A stretch of DNA of 64,000 bases, from assembly GCA_013397695.1 (NCBI GenBank), contig VYZI01000385.1:333432-397431 (forward strand), read 5' to 3'. Position numbers and translations under genes: made by a program. The notes under the pieces are model-generated. The model was not told the origin of the DNA. It was given only the letters and a program-made list of their open reading frames with translations, and searched no databases. Origin of the DNA: Centropus unirufus (Eukaryota > Chordata > Aves > Cuculiformes > Centropidae). This document shows, one piece after another, positions 10,609 to 24,000 of this stretch (its first letter is position 1; the number at the start of each line of letters is the position of its first letter).

Positions 10609-11821
10609 CTAGAGGTGCAGAAAGCAAGAGAGATCAAAAGGTAAAGGTAAGGCAAATGCTCCTTCACAAATAGCATTAAAGAGAAATAATAAAATCTGAG
10701 GTGCAGACCCAAATGTAGTCAGACAGAGACACAAAAACTCTCAGATTGATACAGCTAATTTTTTTCTCTTCCTTGCTGTTTCCCTGGAAACTTCTTTCGT
10801 GGAGATACAAGATATGATCACAGAATATTAATTGCTTTCTAACATCCTGAGAAAGATCTAACTGTGGTCTAAAGAGATTGAACAAGTTTTCTGGAGGTAT
10901 AGAAGAAGGTCAAAACAGTTCACATGAGGCTGCCACCCTCAGGGCTGTCTTATTTCAACAGCACTGTGAAATATCTCTGAAGGCTTTGAGAGGTATTACA
11001 CTATCAAAGAGGCTGCAGGAATGTCCTGCATCTGTTCCTCCTGCTGGCAAGGAACACTTAAAAGGGCACAGAGCCACTGGTGCTGCCTGCAGAGGAATAG
11101 AAGCAGCATCAGCCCAGAAATATCACAGAAATAACAGCACGCTTCCTGTCATTATTTACCCAAATGGACATGCTAAGACCTGACATATCTGCAATTCCTC
11201 TGAATTTCCTAACTAATCATTGTCTTCAGATACTGATCTTGAAATGTAATTGGTTCTTCATAATTCACAACTAGTCACATGTACTTACCAATGACATTTC
11301 ATATATGGATCTGTAGTAAGCATGGCAGTTGTGCCTTCTTGTCAACGAGATCTCAAGGGAACTTGAAGGCTTATTTACTGTGCCCCTGTGTTTGTTTATC
11401 AGATTCCCTGAAGAGCAGCTAGGCTGCCTCACTCTTTCAGAGTATAGGTGGGGAATGTGTGCATTTGAGAAGCCGAGAATAAGCCTCTCCTCCTCATAGG
11501 TTCTTCAATAAACCAGTTTTGGCTTCACCTAAGGCCAGGTTTCTACCTGATGCATGGCCTGTGATCTTGGCACTTCCCATTTGCTAGAAGGACCGTTACT
11601 TCCTCCCCATCATATCTGCTCCTCTAAGTTTTTCTCAGTGGCAGGAAGAGAGCGGGCAACGCTTTGATCAGCAAAATCAAACACTTAGCTGGAGAATAAC
11701 AAGACACATAGGGGATATAAAGCACTACCAGGTGCTTACGAGACATTTTGATTTGACAGCTTTGTGTCTCCTCCTTTCAAAGTGACACAGATGTTGCTCC
11801 TGTTCCCCTGGGATCAAACAG

Positions 11822-12012
11822 ACTCAGAGACTCACAGAAGGATTTATAGTGGAAGACACCTTTGGAGTTTTCTAGTTTCTAATCCAAGCCTCTGCTTCAC
11901 AGCATACAAACTTCAAAGTCACATCAGGCTGCCTTGTCCAGCCAAATCCTAAACACCTCCAAAAGTGGAAATTCCCCATATTCTCTGAGCTCTATTTTGG
12001 TGCTCTACCAAT
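11822..12012 (-). mobile_element. CR1 LINE 3' fragment
   Basis: The plus strand begins near CAGAGACTCACAGAAGGATT and runs through blocks matching antisense CR1: CTAATCCAAGCC, CATCAGGCTGCCTTGTCCAG, and CCTAAACACCTCCAAAAGTGG. It is truncated to about 190 bases and moderately diverged. Confidence 0.6.
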
Positions 12013-13804
12013 TAATATTTCCATATAACAAATATGACTGAAGATTCCAAGTAGAAGAGACACTTGAACTGTGTGCAATAGCTCCCTTCAAAAACACTCC
12101 TGTTTTTTTTTTCACAGAACACAAATCTAGAATTTTTGAAATCATCCTGTTCTTAAGGTGGCTCACCCATTGTCTCTTAAATAAATTGATCCTACCTGAA
12201 CATCTGAAAGTATTCTTCATTTCATCACTGTATTGGAAACTGAAAAATTTAATGTAATTGTTAAACACTTGATTATCAAGGCACTGTAGGCAATTAAGTA
12301 ATACAGACTCTTTTCAGTGAAGTAAAGCCATGCTTTGGACCCCATAATACAGACAGAACAGTGAAACATCAGGCTGAAGAACTTCATATAGAAGGAAAAC
12401 TGCCACATACAGAATCCAGTCCTAAATAGCAGACTACTCCTTTTATTTCTCATTGTGTCTATTTTAGTCAGAAATGCTAGGCACTAGCAGACTTTAGACA
12501 AATGCATCTTCAGATCACCACAGCTAATGTTTAGGTGGTCATGAGGGATGGGATTATAACAAATACAGCTTAATCAAAACTATGAACTCACACTCGTGCC
12601 AAGAATGTCATTCAAATTAGAGTGTTCCATCTGATCAGACGTAACAGCAACACAGTGTTATAGTAGGAATGGCAAAATCCTTATACAATATCCTAGTTCA
12701 CTGCTTCTGGCTGGCTGGCAAATGGTGCCCTCAGGACATGGGGAAAAAAAAGCAGTTGTTCTCTGGACACAAAAAAGAAGGTTCTGTCCTGAAGATTAAA
12801 TTAGTCTCAACTCACTTAAAGAATGCTCTATATATCTGCTTTGGTTCTACAGGACTCCGACACTATTTAAAATAGTATGAGATTACAGGACAGATAAAGG
12901 ATCCAGAAATCAGAGGATGACCTTAAAGCAAAATTAGGTTAGGCAAGAAACATCCACTCCATTAGAAGACATATAAAACTAAAAATGTAACACAGTAGGA
13001 CTTAGACTATTTCTTCTTCTGATGTTCCTTCCGTTGTCTCTATCACAAGGTTTCTGAGCACCAGAAAAACGAGAGAATTTTAAAGGATATCAATTACTGT
13101 CTAATGGGTTGAGCCAGAAAAGGTACTATTATGCCTAGCTTGGCTTAATGCTGACTGAGAACATAATAATGCAAGAACAGCTGAAGGTATAAATATTGCT
13201 GAAAGAGGGGACACACATACACACCACCCTGCGCCCCGGAAAACATCCAGAGAGAAAGCACAACCAGGGTAAACTTCATTTTAAGGAAGGAAACCTTCAG
13301 TAATGTTTACCTGTGAGACAGCAGGGTTTGGCTTTCCAAAAAAGATAGGGACATTTAATTATTTGAGTAAAGGTGGAAAAGCTGTACAGAGTCTCAGGTG
13401 GAAAAGAGAGGCGCAATCTCAAGACTCTCAGCTACTTGCTGAGATCTCAGCATCTGCATAAAACTGCTCTTCTCTCACAGTCCAAAGCCAAAGCTACTTC
13501 CCACGCAATTCAGACTAAATAATACGTTGTCCACAGCATATTCCAGGCCTGAAATCCTTTCCTCTAGCCCTGTCATTGCATACTGCCTTTAATCTGCTTC
13601 TGGCCATTGATCAGCTCTATTGATCATGCCTCTCTCTCCTATCCTGTAGCCATCCTGCTATTTCTGAAATGACCATCCTTAGTTGTTTTTTTTTCCTGAT
13701 GGAGCACAAAGCAGTAGCTGTATTTGGTCTCAAAGGTGAGCCCCCAGCCCCCTTACTCACTGAATAAGTAAATTTAAGTGTCAATAAAAGTCTAGGCTTA
13801 ACTT

Positions 13805-14706
13805 ATCTTAGGGCTAGTACTCTTCGATATATTCATAAAAGACCTCGGATGCAGGACTTGAAGGTTGACTAACTCACTTTGCTGATGGCACGAAATTGGG
13901 GTGAGCTGTTGATGCTCTTGAGGGCAGAGAGGCCCTGCAGAGGGATCTGGACCAAATGGAGAGTTGGGCAACCACCAGTCACATGAAGTTTAACAGGACA
14001 AGTGCGGATTTTGAACCTGGGACATGGCAAACTTGGATAAACATACAGACTGAGAAGTGAGAGGTTGGGAGTTCTGGTCAATAGCAAATTGAACATGAAG
14101 CAACTGTGTCTTGTGGTGCAACAAGCACAGCGTTGCTTGCCGGTCAAGGGAGGTGTTTGTCCATCTGCTCTGCACTGCTGCGGCCCCACCTCGAGTACTG
14201 TGTGCCATTTTGGGCACCACAGTGTAGAAAGGATGTAAAGACACTGGAGAATGTCCAGAGGAGGCCACAAAGTTGGTGAAGGGTTTAGAAGTGAAGTCGT
14301 ATGAGGAGTGGCTAAAGTCATTTGGTCTGTTCAGCCTGGAGGAGACTGAGGGGAGACCTCATCACAGTTTACTGCTTCCTCACAAGGAAAGGAGGAGGAG
14401 CAGGTGCTGATCTCTTCTCTCTGGTGACCAATGAATGGGGCCCAAGGGAATGACAGGAAGATGTGCCAGGGGAGGTTTAGGTGGGATATTAGGAAGAGGT
14501 TCTTCACATGGAGGGTTGCAGAACACTGGAACAGGCTCTCCAGGGAAGCCATAATGGGGTCAAGCCTGACAATATTTAAGAAGCATTTGTGCAACTCCCT
14601 CAGACACATGGTGTGAATGTAGGGGTTTTCCTCTGCAGGGATAGGGGTTGGATGAGATGATCATTGTAGGTCCCTTCCAACTCAGCTCATTCTATGATTC
14701 CATGAT
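13805..14706 (+). mobile_element. CR1 LINE, 3' part with end of reverse transcriptase and full 3' UTR
   Basis: In sense orientation the plus strand encodes the degraded end of the CR1 reverse transcriptase (FADGTKLG, then EALQRDLDQMESWA near 13920). It continues into the CR1 3' region (GTTCAGCCTGGAGGAGACTG, AGGAAGAGGTTCTTCAC) and ends with ATTCTATGATTCCATGATT at 14688-14706. CR1 elements copy themselves by target-primed reverse transcription and are usually 5'-truncated, as here. This copy closely resembles the one at 63330-63760. Confidence 0.92.
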
Positions 14707-17079
14707 TTATTATCAAACACCATAATTATTATTAACCACTATGTGGTTTTTGACCATCAATTAGCAGAAGGTCCCAGGCCAAAGACCAAAGTTTTACTAT
14801 TCTGGGACTTGTGTAATTCCAATCAAATCACAGAGCCAGTGTGAAAAGGCTTCCAACCAGAATGTAAGAGCTAGGAAAAGAAAAGTGCACAAGAGAACCA
14901 AAAAACATTTCTGTCAACTGTTTTTTTTTCATGTAACAGTTGGAAAAGAAATCTTGATTGTTACTCTGCATGGAAATGGGTGAAATTCTATGCAGCATGT
15001 TGCTTTTCATGCTAATAACATAAGTGTTTGTGTTAATACAAGGTGTGGATCAGCATGTTTATTTATACTTTAGCTGCACGTGCATGAATGGCTAGCAAAA
15101 TATACACATGCACAGCAAGCCAGTCAAGTCTGACTGAATATGTCTGCATGTGAAGTTTCATACACAAATATACATGCACATGCGCTTTTTTATGTAGAAG
15201 TATTTGTAGGGTGTATTTTTCAGTATATCTTTAAATACAGCTGTCTGGTTTTTAGGTTGCAAACTCTGTTTGCAAGTGCATGCTTGCTTGAGGACATTAC
15301 TGCCTGAAGATACACATGGGAATGCATTGGTGGCCTGCTTGTCTGTGTGTGATGCTGTTTGCCTACATGCACTGACCAACATGCCTCTGGAGCTGAGAAC
15401 AAAGACACTCCAGTGTCAGGTAGTAAGACCACAGAGATGGGTTGTATTGCCTCATTAAGTCATCTGCACTTTCTAGTGGGGGTGAGTTTAGACATATGGG
15501 ACCAGTATATTGGGTGGACACCTGTGAACCGGGCTGGTTTTGTGCATAGATGTGCTGGTCAAACAGGTTGTACCTTACAATTTCCCTTGTCCGGGGCTGG
15601 TCTTTGGGCTGGCACTTAGCACCAGGAGGTGATTCCAAGAGTGGAGCTGAGGTTCAGCCGGGTGCTTGTGCCTACCCACCCAGTCCCACCCCGTACTCAC
15701 CCTGTCAAATGTGACTGCTGCATCCATGCCTTGTCTTAGTATAAATAAAGCATAAACTGCCTGCAGACCTCTACACAGACACCTTCACATCTGGGCTGCT
15801 GCTTCCAAATGAGCCAGGGAGTGGTTTTGGAAGAGTTTTTGTGTAGGAGACATTTGCAAACTCTCAGATGTTTTAGACAGTTTCCGAAAAAACTGCCTAC
15901 AAAGGCACCCTGTGATGGGTGCCTTTCTCAAAGCAGATGTAGGTGTATTGTGGTGTGCCCCCCACTTCCCCAAGCTGACTTTTATTTGAGCTCTCATTGC
16001 CTCTACTCTTCCTGACACTCAGCTGTAATGAAGCTGCCACTTTGGGCCTTACTGAGAACATGGCATGTGCTCCCCCTGTCCTCCCTGTCCTCAAGCCACT
16101 CTGACTTGTCTGGTTCCTGCACTCTCTTTCTCTCTGTCCCTTCTCCTCCTCCTTGTGCCTCACGCCCTTTCTCTCCTTCTTGCCCAATGACAGTGATTGC
16201 AGGGTTTAACTATATTTATAGCACCTTTCCTCTGCCACATGATTCCCCAGTGCTGTGTCTGATCTCAGCAAAAGGCAATAACTCTGCTGGGATTGAATAT
16301 CAGGTGTGAGCAAAAGCGGGGAACTCCTGAAGGAGAGGGAGGGAGAGGGAGGGGGAGAAAGAAGGTGGTAAGACAGGCAGAGCTAGAAGTACAGAGGCAG
16401 AAAGTAAACAGGAGAGAGCAAAAATTATTATCCAGGAGATCTCTTTCATGTCTTCTCAACCTGAATGAGCCCTGTTTGCAATAATTACAAAATTCAGTGG
16501 GCTTCCATGTTTCCTCCCCAGATACCAGGTGTTCAACAGAGTGGCAGCCATAAAGTTGCCAGCCACTACTGTGAGATAGAACTGAGTGTGCACTCTCAGT
16601 GTCCCAAGACAATTTTTCTAAGTCAATTATCCACAAGAGAAGAGGCAAGCCTTAGTGGAGAATTCAAACTGCTTTGTGGGCATTCAGTTATGGGCATATG
16701 GAGTAATTTATTCTTCTTGATCTTCAGTTTTCCACAGGTTAGTGCATTCAACAGCGTTTCCTCTTCACTCTGCCACTATATTCTCAGCAATAAAAGGCAA
16801 CATGCTCAGCCAACACCTATGTGCTACCAGCCAGTGACCGAAATAAGAATCATGTTCTAGCAACATGGTCTGGAGATAATTGCCAGTACTGTCATTATGC
16901 TGCCTTTAACTAAATTTCCTTTAATGGCTAATAATAATGAAGAGCAGTGAGCTCAAGATCCCAGAAATTGTGACACATGCCTCAAATAGTGTCACTAAAT
17001 ATCTGCTATTAACTCCTTTTTCCTCCTCTTGCGCATTACCATCTCTCCCGAATAATGGTTTCTATGTTTCTCACACCAC

Positions 17080-17820
17080 AGAATAAAAGAAACAAAGGCA
17101 GATCTTGTGGGTTGAGAGAAGGACAGGGAGAGATAATTCACCAATTATCATCACTGGCAAAACAGACTTCACTTGGAGAAAAATATCAATCTAATCTATC
17201 AACAACAAAACTAGAACAAGATACTGAGGAAAAACAAGTTCCTCCAAAAACAACTTTCACACTGCCTCCCTCCCCCCTTCTTCCTGGGCTTAACTTCTAC
17301 TCCAAAATTCTTTACCTCCTGCCCTCAGCAGTGTGCTGGGATGGAGAATGGGGGTTTCAGTCACTTCATATGTTGTCTCTGCTGCTCCTTCCTTCTCAGC
17401 TGGAAGACTCCTCACCTTCTCCTGCTCCAGCCTAACGGGTCTCCCATGGGAGACAGTCCTCCATGAACTTTGGCATGAATCCTCCCCAGGGTCGGCAGTC
17501 TTCCATGACCTGCTCCAGCACAGGTTTCCATGGGGACCCAGCATTAGATAGATTCTCCATGGGCTGCAGGTGGACATCCATTAGGACTCCTCATGGGCAG
17601 GAGGAGGACAGCTTGCTCAATTATAGTTTCCTTGATGGGCTGCGGGGGAATTTCTACTCAGGCATATGGAGCACCTCCTTCCTCTCCTTCACTGACCTTT
17701 GTGTTCTCTGCAGTGTTATTTCCTTGCATCTGGTGCCTGCATAGCTGCTTCTCTCTCACCTGGTCTCTGCAGAGCTGTTTCCCCCACATCCTGCTCCTCT
17801 CTCTGCTACCACACCAGGCT
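17080..17820 (-). mobile_element. Solo-LTR-type fragment of an avian endogenous retrovirus
   Basis: Read on the minus strand, the sequence contains ordered blocks I recognise from a common bird LTR: GGTGCTCCA, repeated 'tgcagcccatgga' units, GGAGGACTGTCTCCCATGGG, GAGGAGTC..GAAGGAGCAGCAGAGACAAC, AGTTAAGCCC..GAAGAAGGG, then CTGTTTTGCCAGTGATGATA and the 'CTCAACCCACAAG' end block near 17100. Terminal bases are not preserved at either side, so it is a truncated or decayed copy. No retroviral coding sequence accompanies it. The family name is not assigned; recognition is from memory of avian consensus sequences. Confidence 0.75.
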
Positions 17821-17977
17821 GGGCCAGCATGACCAGTCCGCCGAGTCCTGGAAACCCAGCTGCAGGCAGGGGTGAAGGTCAATGGTCATCAAGAGTGGGG
17901 TACAAAGAAAGTATTCAAGAGGAAGACACACATGATTTCCTCCATAAACCATTTCCCCGTCTCCTCCAATGTTCCTG

Positions 17978-18033
17978 CTAACAATATCCATATGGATATC
18001 CATTATCAGTTATATCTATATGGATATTGTTAG
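17978..18033. repeat. Perfect 16-bp inverted repeat with 24-base loop
   Basis: The arm CTAACAATATCCATAT (17978-17993) is repeated exactly in inverse complement at 18018-18033. The loop is itself AT-rich and contains a further GGATATCC. It lies about 150 bases right of the LTR fragment. No transposon ends were recognised around it. Confidence 0.85.
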
Positions 18034-21000
18034 TCTGTGTAACCCACACGTGGTGGCAGTCCAGGAGGGCTCTCAATATCAACAAAACCAATATCAACAC
18101 TGCCTCAAAACATACAGGCTCTCCCATTTCATTCTCACCAGAATTCCCTTTACAGTCAATAAGCAATGTTTCTTGGAAGGAGATTGTGGCCCATCAGTAG
18201 GACAAAACTTGTAATGAGCCACCAAAAAGAAGAGCTTCTAAATGATTGCATGTAGTAAATAAGAGAAGAACATTTGAATACAGTCATAGATTTCCCTCCT
18301 AAGAACATGAACTGCTCCAAATCAACTGAGACGACTTTAGAAGTCTAATGTCACTATGGCTTACACAAAAAGTGGTGCACAGCATGTACTATATAGTGTA
18401 TAAAATACAAAAGCTGTATAGAATGTAGGTGTGAATCATGTATAGAAAACTTAAAGGTCAGCCACGGTGAGCCCCAACAAAATTCAAAGCTCTAATACAG
18501 CACCAGGTTTTCAGTTACTATTACATTTCCTGGAGAAGAGCACTCATCACAGCCGCTGGAGAAAACTAATGGCAACTTTTACTCAAAGGTGCACACTTCT
18601 AACTCTTGTTTTTCAAGAGACACAGGGATAGCATGACAGAAATTGCTTCACTGTCGAGAAGAACCTCCTGCTTCCAGCTAGTCAAACTCTGCTCTCTGTA
18701 TTGTATGCTAGTGCTGTGGAGTTTCTATGAAAAATAACTATGTAGTTACAGCATAAAATAAATTGATCCTACCCTGAAAGGTTTTTTCCAAGAACTGTCC
18801 CTCTCGGTCTCCAGACTAACCCCAGCATCACTCACCTTGTCAATAAATGCATGAAAGATCTCAAGACCAACATTCACCAAATGATCTAAATGCTGCTTGA
18901 ACAAGAAATCCCTACTATGCTCCTGAGGAAGACAGCTCACAAAACCAGTATGCCCTTACTCGTACCTTCCACAATGCAATAAACCTCATCCTGTACACCA
19001 AATAGTAGACTAATAACTATACAGATCAAACTGAACAATCATTACGCACGCAGTGGTCCATGTGTACATTCTAAGAACATCTGCAGCTAAGGACCTAGCA
19101 TTTATATAATTCCCACTGGGAGAGCTCTTCTCATTAAACAACCTCTCTACCTCTGATCTCTGTATGCAGGTATTATCTACCAAGGTGAAGACTGAGAACT
19201 TAAATTCACTGTGCAACCACATGACAAAATACATGCCAGACATAGAGATCCTGGGTTTACCTCACATTATTTCTTGTATCCTGACCACTAATCTTATCAG
19301 AATTCACAGTTTATATGTCAAGTCTCTCCCCATTTCCTTTTGGAGAAAAGCACTTTATCAACTCTGCGGGCACTAGTAACATCCTCTCTGTTCCACAAGG
19401 TATTAAAAATCTTTTGTCACAGCCTCACTGACACTAGTCTAGTGAAATTAAAGCAGCCGCTCTCTACTTGTATTTGCTTTGAGATCTGCTGCTTCTTTTT
19501 CAGAGTCAAAGAATTGTAGATCGAATAGCTTGTCCACATTTTCCAGCTGGCACACCTGTCCTAATGAAGCATTGTTCCAGCTCTGCCTATTGTCTTGTCC
19601 ACACTTTCCGTTCAGCAGCATCCTAAAATTACAGAATACTGAGCACACCCTGAAAAGACCTGCCTTTCCTCGGCTGCCCAGGGACTGCTGCCAAATCTTC
19701 CCTATTGCCACAGTCCTTTCTACATTTTCTTTACTGCTTATCTGTCCTGCTTTCTATTACCAAGGCCTAGGTCTGCCTTTCCACCAGGACACAGAAATGT
19801 ATCCGCGCTGCTGTTGCTTGAGAGATTAACAGCAGACTCAGCAGAGGAGGAAAATGTAATAACCATCTTGCACTAGTCACAAACACAAGTGACCCCTGTG
19901 TGTGACTTTACTCCTCAGGGGCACCTCTTCAAAGGCTCTAGACAAAAGTTTCTAGACTGCCTCACTGAACACAAGAAGGAAGGTTTGCAGCCTGCTCATA
20001 CACCATTTTTTACTTTGTGGCCCTAGAGGGACTTCAAAGTGAACTGCTGTGGTACTCCCTTCAAGAAAGATATCTTTATGACAGATGAATGTACAGCTAC
20101 AGCCCCAATTAGGGTCCTAGCTGAGGGAAAAGAATAGAAGATAGAATAACTCTTACCCAAGACAGGTCTCTTCTCTAGTCAGCCATGTATTTTTCTCTCT
20201 CCTCTTTCCAATTTTCTCTCAGGTCTCCCTTTATTTAACTTTTTTTTCCTGCACACTTTTCAGGATGCAGAAATATAATTCCCAGCCTTATTGTCCTATT
20301 GTCTATATAGTGATCAGCTTTGACGGTAGTGGGGGGAGGCATGATCAAAGACTTGTACTTCTTCTGTCCCAGGAGATTTATCATCTGAAATCCCAGTGCT
20401 GTTAATCAACAGTGACAAGCTTAATGTTGTTCCCAGAGCCCTGCCCACACAATTATCAGACAGCATGCTGACTTCTAAGTCTTCTGCTTATAATAGACCT
20501 TTTTGCTTATTTCTCTAGCAGATTCATCCTAAAGGATCCAGACCACTTCATGACCTCACTGTATACAAACCTTATGGCCCACCATCAGACTGGAGACTCC
20601 TCTGGAAAGAAAAATAACATTTATTTTTCAGCTGCCACCAGTTCTATATACACAGACAGCAGATGGTGATGCAGAGCCCTCAGCCACCCCAGACTGAAAG
20701 GAGCTGAATTTGTGGAGGTGGAGTTATTGTTACATGCAGGATAGAAAAACAGCTATTTAAGAATAAAGGAAAAATAATATTCTGTACTTAAGAGAACTCA
20801 GATCAAGAGGTCCATAAGGCTGTAAAGGAGATAACATAAAAAGGCAGGCTATGAAGATGAAAGAAGCTGTAAAGATTAAAGTGAAAATGGGAGTTTTGAA
20901 GGAGGAACAGGAGCAAGGTGACAAAAGGTCTACTTCATAGTAACAGCAGCTCTAGGAATTAAACACAGAGGCAATAACATATGAAGAAAGCACAGAAGGG

Positions 21001-24000
21001 CATGAGGGGACGTGATGCAGGACAGGAAGTTATAGTAAGTGTACTTTTCCTCAAGCAATAGATTCAGATGAAGCAAAAAATGAGGGAAAAAGCAGGAAAA
21101 ATACTTCAGTGGACACAAAACTAGGGAATATCTTACAGATGAGAACTAGATGCTTCAGGAGATTTTATTAGACAAGATATCCATGAAGGCATCAAAGAGC
21201 TACAGGAGGTAATCGGAGCCTTGGGAGAGAAAAAGTGCTGCAAAAAGAATCAGGAAGAGGGAGGAAGATGAGAGAAAAGACAGCTTTTATACTGAAAGAA
21301 AAAAGTAGACTGTGGACTAAGGCTTGAACAGTACCAAAATACAGAAATCTAAACTGTGCATGGGCACACTGCAAGCAAGGCTGAACGTGGAAAGATGATG
21401 ATAAAGAACTGTCCTGAAACATTTTCAAGAATACTTGAAAGAAGGGTTGGCTTCACAGTAAAAAGAGGAAGTACATAAAGTTTGAGGACTTTGGTCATGG
21501 AGAAATAACAAGATAATATGATGATATTCAAGAGGGCATGTACTGACTACTACTAGATTAAATAGAGCAGAATTGACAGAAGCAGGGCAGATTTTGAGGA
21601 TCATCAGCTTTTGATAACTGGAGTAGGGGATGATGATGTTACTGGAATAGAGACAGAATGGAAAAAAATAGATTTTACAATTCAAAGCTGATTAAAAGTT
21701 GTAGGAACACAAAGACGTGAAGGAACCATTGAAGTAGATGTTGGAATATATGAACTTGGAAGAAAACCTGGACAGATCATGATATGACACGATGATGTTG
21801 TGACATGGCATAATATGACATTATGATGTGCCATGACTTGGCAAAAACCAAATGAGCTTTAAAGGGACGAAATACCTCCCTGCTCCAGAAACAACCCAGC
21901 TGTGACAGTCTGCACAGAGCACAAAGTAAATTCATCCCAAAATAACATGAAACAAAGCCATGTCTGCAATGATGTTCATACATACTTGTTAATTTGAGAT
22001 TGTCTTATCTCACATCACAGTGTGGTCACAGTTTGGAACTGAATGCAAAAAGAACAGGCTGAGAAATTTAAACAACCCAGCAGGAAGAGTAAGACACGGA
22101 AAGTCAGATGAAAGAGAAGTTAATAAAATTAGATTCTATAAGTGGATCTTAACTCATCCATTTAAGGTGGATCTGGCTAGATGTCGTGGTGAGCTCTCCA
22201 GTCAAGACCAGCAGCTTCAAAATTCAAAGTCAAACAATCTTTATTAGAAAAAAAAAAAGACTATTTGAGTTTTTTTAAATAGGGAGAACTTAAAATGAAG
22301 TCAGAAAGCACAGAAATAAAGATATACTTTGCATGCAACTCTACTCACTGCAACCTTGGCACCAATTAACTCAATGACCTGAGCTGCTAAAATTTTGTGC
22401 TTACACTCCACTGCCTAGGAGACTGTTTCCACACCTCCACAGCTTGTATGGCTCCTCCCCTACAGCTGCCTCTCTTCTTAAATTGCAACCTTCATTAGCT
22501 TCAGTGACTACTCTACAGTAACCTCTAGCCTCTGTCAAATGATTTCTTCCTTGCATATGTTCAATGGCTTTCCAAAGGAAGTGGTGTCTTACTGGTGGGG
22601 TAGTAATCTGGTTGTTTTGTCTTAGAATAACTGAGAACAAATCAAATAGGTACAGCATGTATACAAGTATCAAAAAAAGAAGAAAAAAAGAAATGAATAG
22701 TAAAATTAGACTGCTGGGAGGCAGAAAACATTTTATGATTGTATTGTGCATCCAAAAGCAGTTACTGTCAATAAGAACTAGTGAATACTCAACAAAATGT
22801 GTTGTGCTAGGGCTCCTAGTTTTGTATAGGACTTGGTTAATTTCAAGAGAAGGATGTGGTATTTTATGTAAGCCCTGGCCAACTAGGAAAAAATGTGGTC
22901 ATAGGTGAAAATTTTAGGAGGAGAACTGGTTTATGAAGCAAAATTATTTGGACTGAGATGAAAAGGGAAGGTTTCAAGGACATGTTAGGGTTATGCTTGA
23001 GCTTGGGTTGGGCAAGAAGATACCTCGAGATGGACTCTTATCTCCAGAAGGCTAGGATTAGAGGTATGTAAGGGAAGAAATAATTTATTTAATTTTCCTG
23101 GCATATATTTAACTTCCAAAGGCTTAAAGTCACATCTTTGAGGCCCTATTACATACTGATCTCTCTGAGAGGTTGATCACAGTAGTGGTTTAGGGGACTT
23201 AAAGAGCAGACTGGTTGAAAACAGCAGTCCTAAACTGTTTGGTACTGGAACTAGTGATCAAGAAGCTTGATGCAACAAAAAAAAATAATTTTCATCCAGC
23301 TTCAGTCTCTGTTCCAGCTGATGGCCTGGCCACAGGAATTTTAGAAAAGAAGGGGTCAAGAACATGCCTAGAAATGAGGAAAGGGACTGTCTTTTCTGAT
23401 TGCATCAGAGAAATAAACCTTCTCTCAGTATAACACCCGGGTCTTGCTCATATTTCAGACTTCCACCATTATCAGAGCAACGCTATAAACTACTTACATG
23501 AAATCCATGCATGCCAAGTACTACTTGCTGACTGTACTAATGTGTCCTGTTCTGTCTCACCTGAGCTAATCAATGTCAATATAAATGTTGCAGCAAAGAC
23601 GCACTATCTCTTCCATTGAAGATATTTAAATCCCTTATATATTATCACAGTTATACTAGTAAATCTTGCATGGTTTTGACTAAGTTTCCTGTTTTCCGCC
23701 TCCTTCCCCCATCCAAATGCAGGTATCTATACAAAACCACCTAACCCTCCTGCACAGCAGGAGTCTTTCCTGTTTCCCACAAAACAATCCCTGGTAGTAA
23801 TATGAGATAAAGATAAAGGTAAACAAGGAAAGATAATAGTTCTCCTGGCAGCCAGAAAAATAAATCCATCACAAACAAGGGCAAAGCACCTCCCCTGTGG
23901 CAGTCACCTTTCCTCCCATCACTGGTTGCTGATACAGAAATGATAGGAAGAGTCAGCATAACATTCATTGGACTTCCTCTCTCTTTTATCAGACCCCCTG

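Noticed and set aside
13869..14321. Minus-strand open frame of 150 codons, the longest without N apart from true exons
   Set aside because: It is the antisense of a sense-oriented CR1 element.
16465..16860. Plus-strand open frame of 131 codons
   Set aside because: Low-information composition, no family resemblance and no start or promoter context; consistent with chance.
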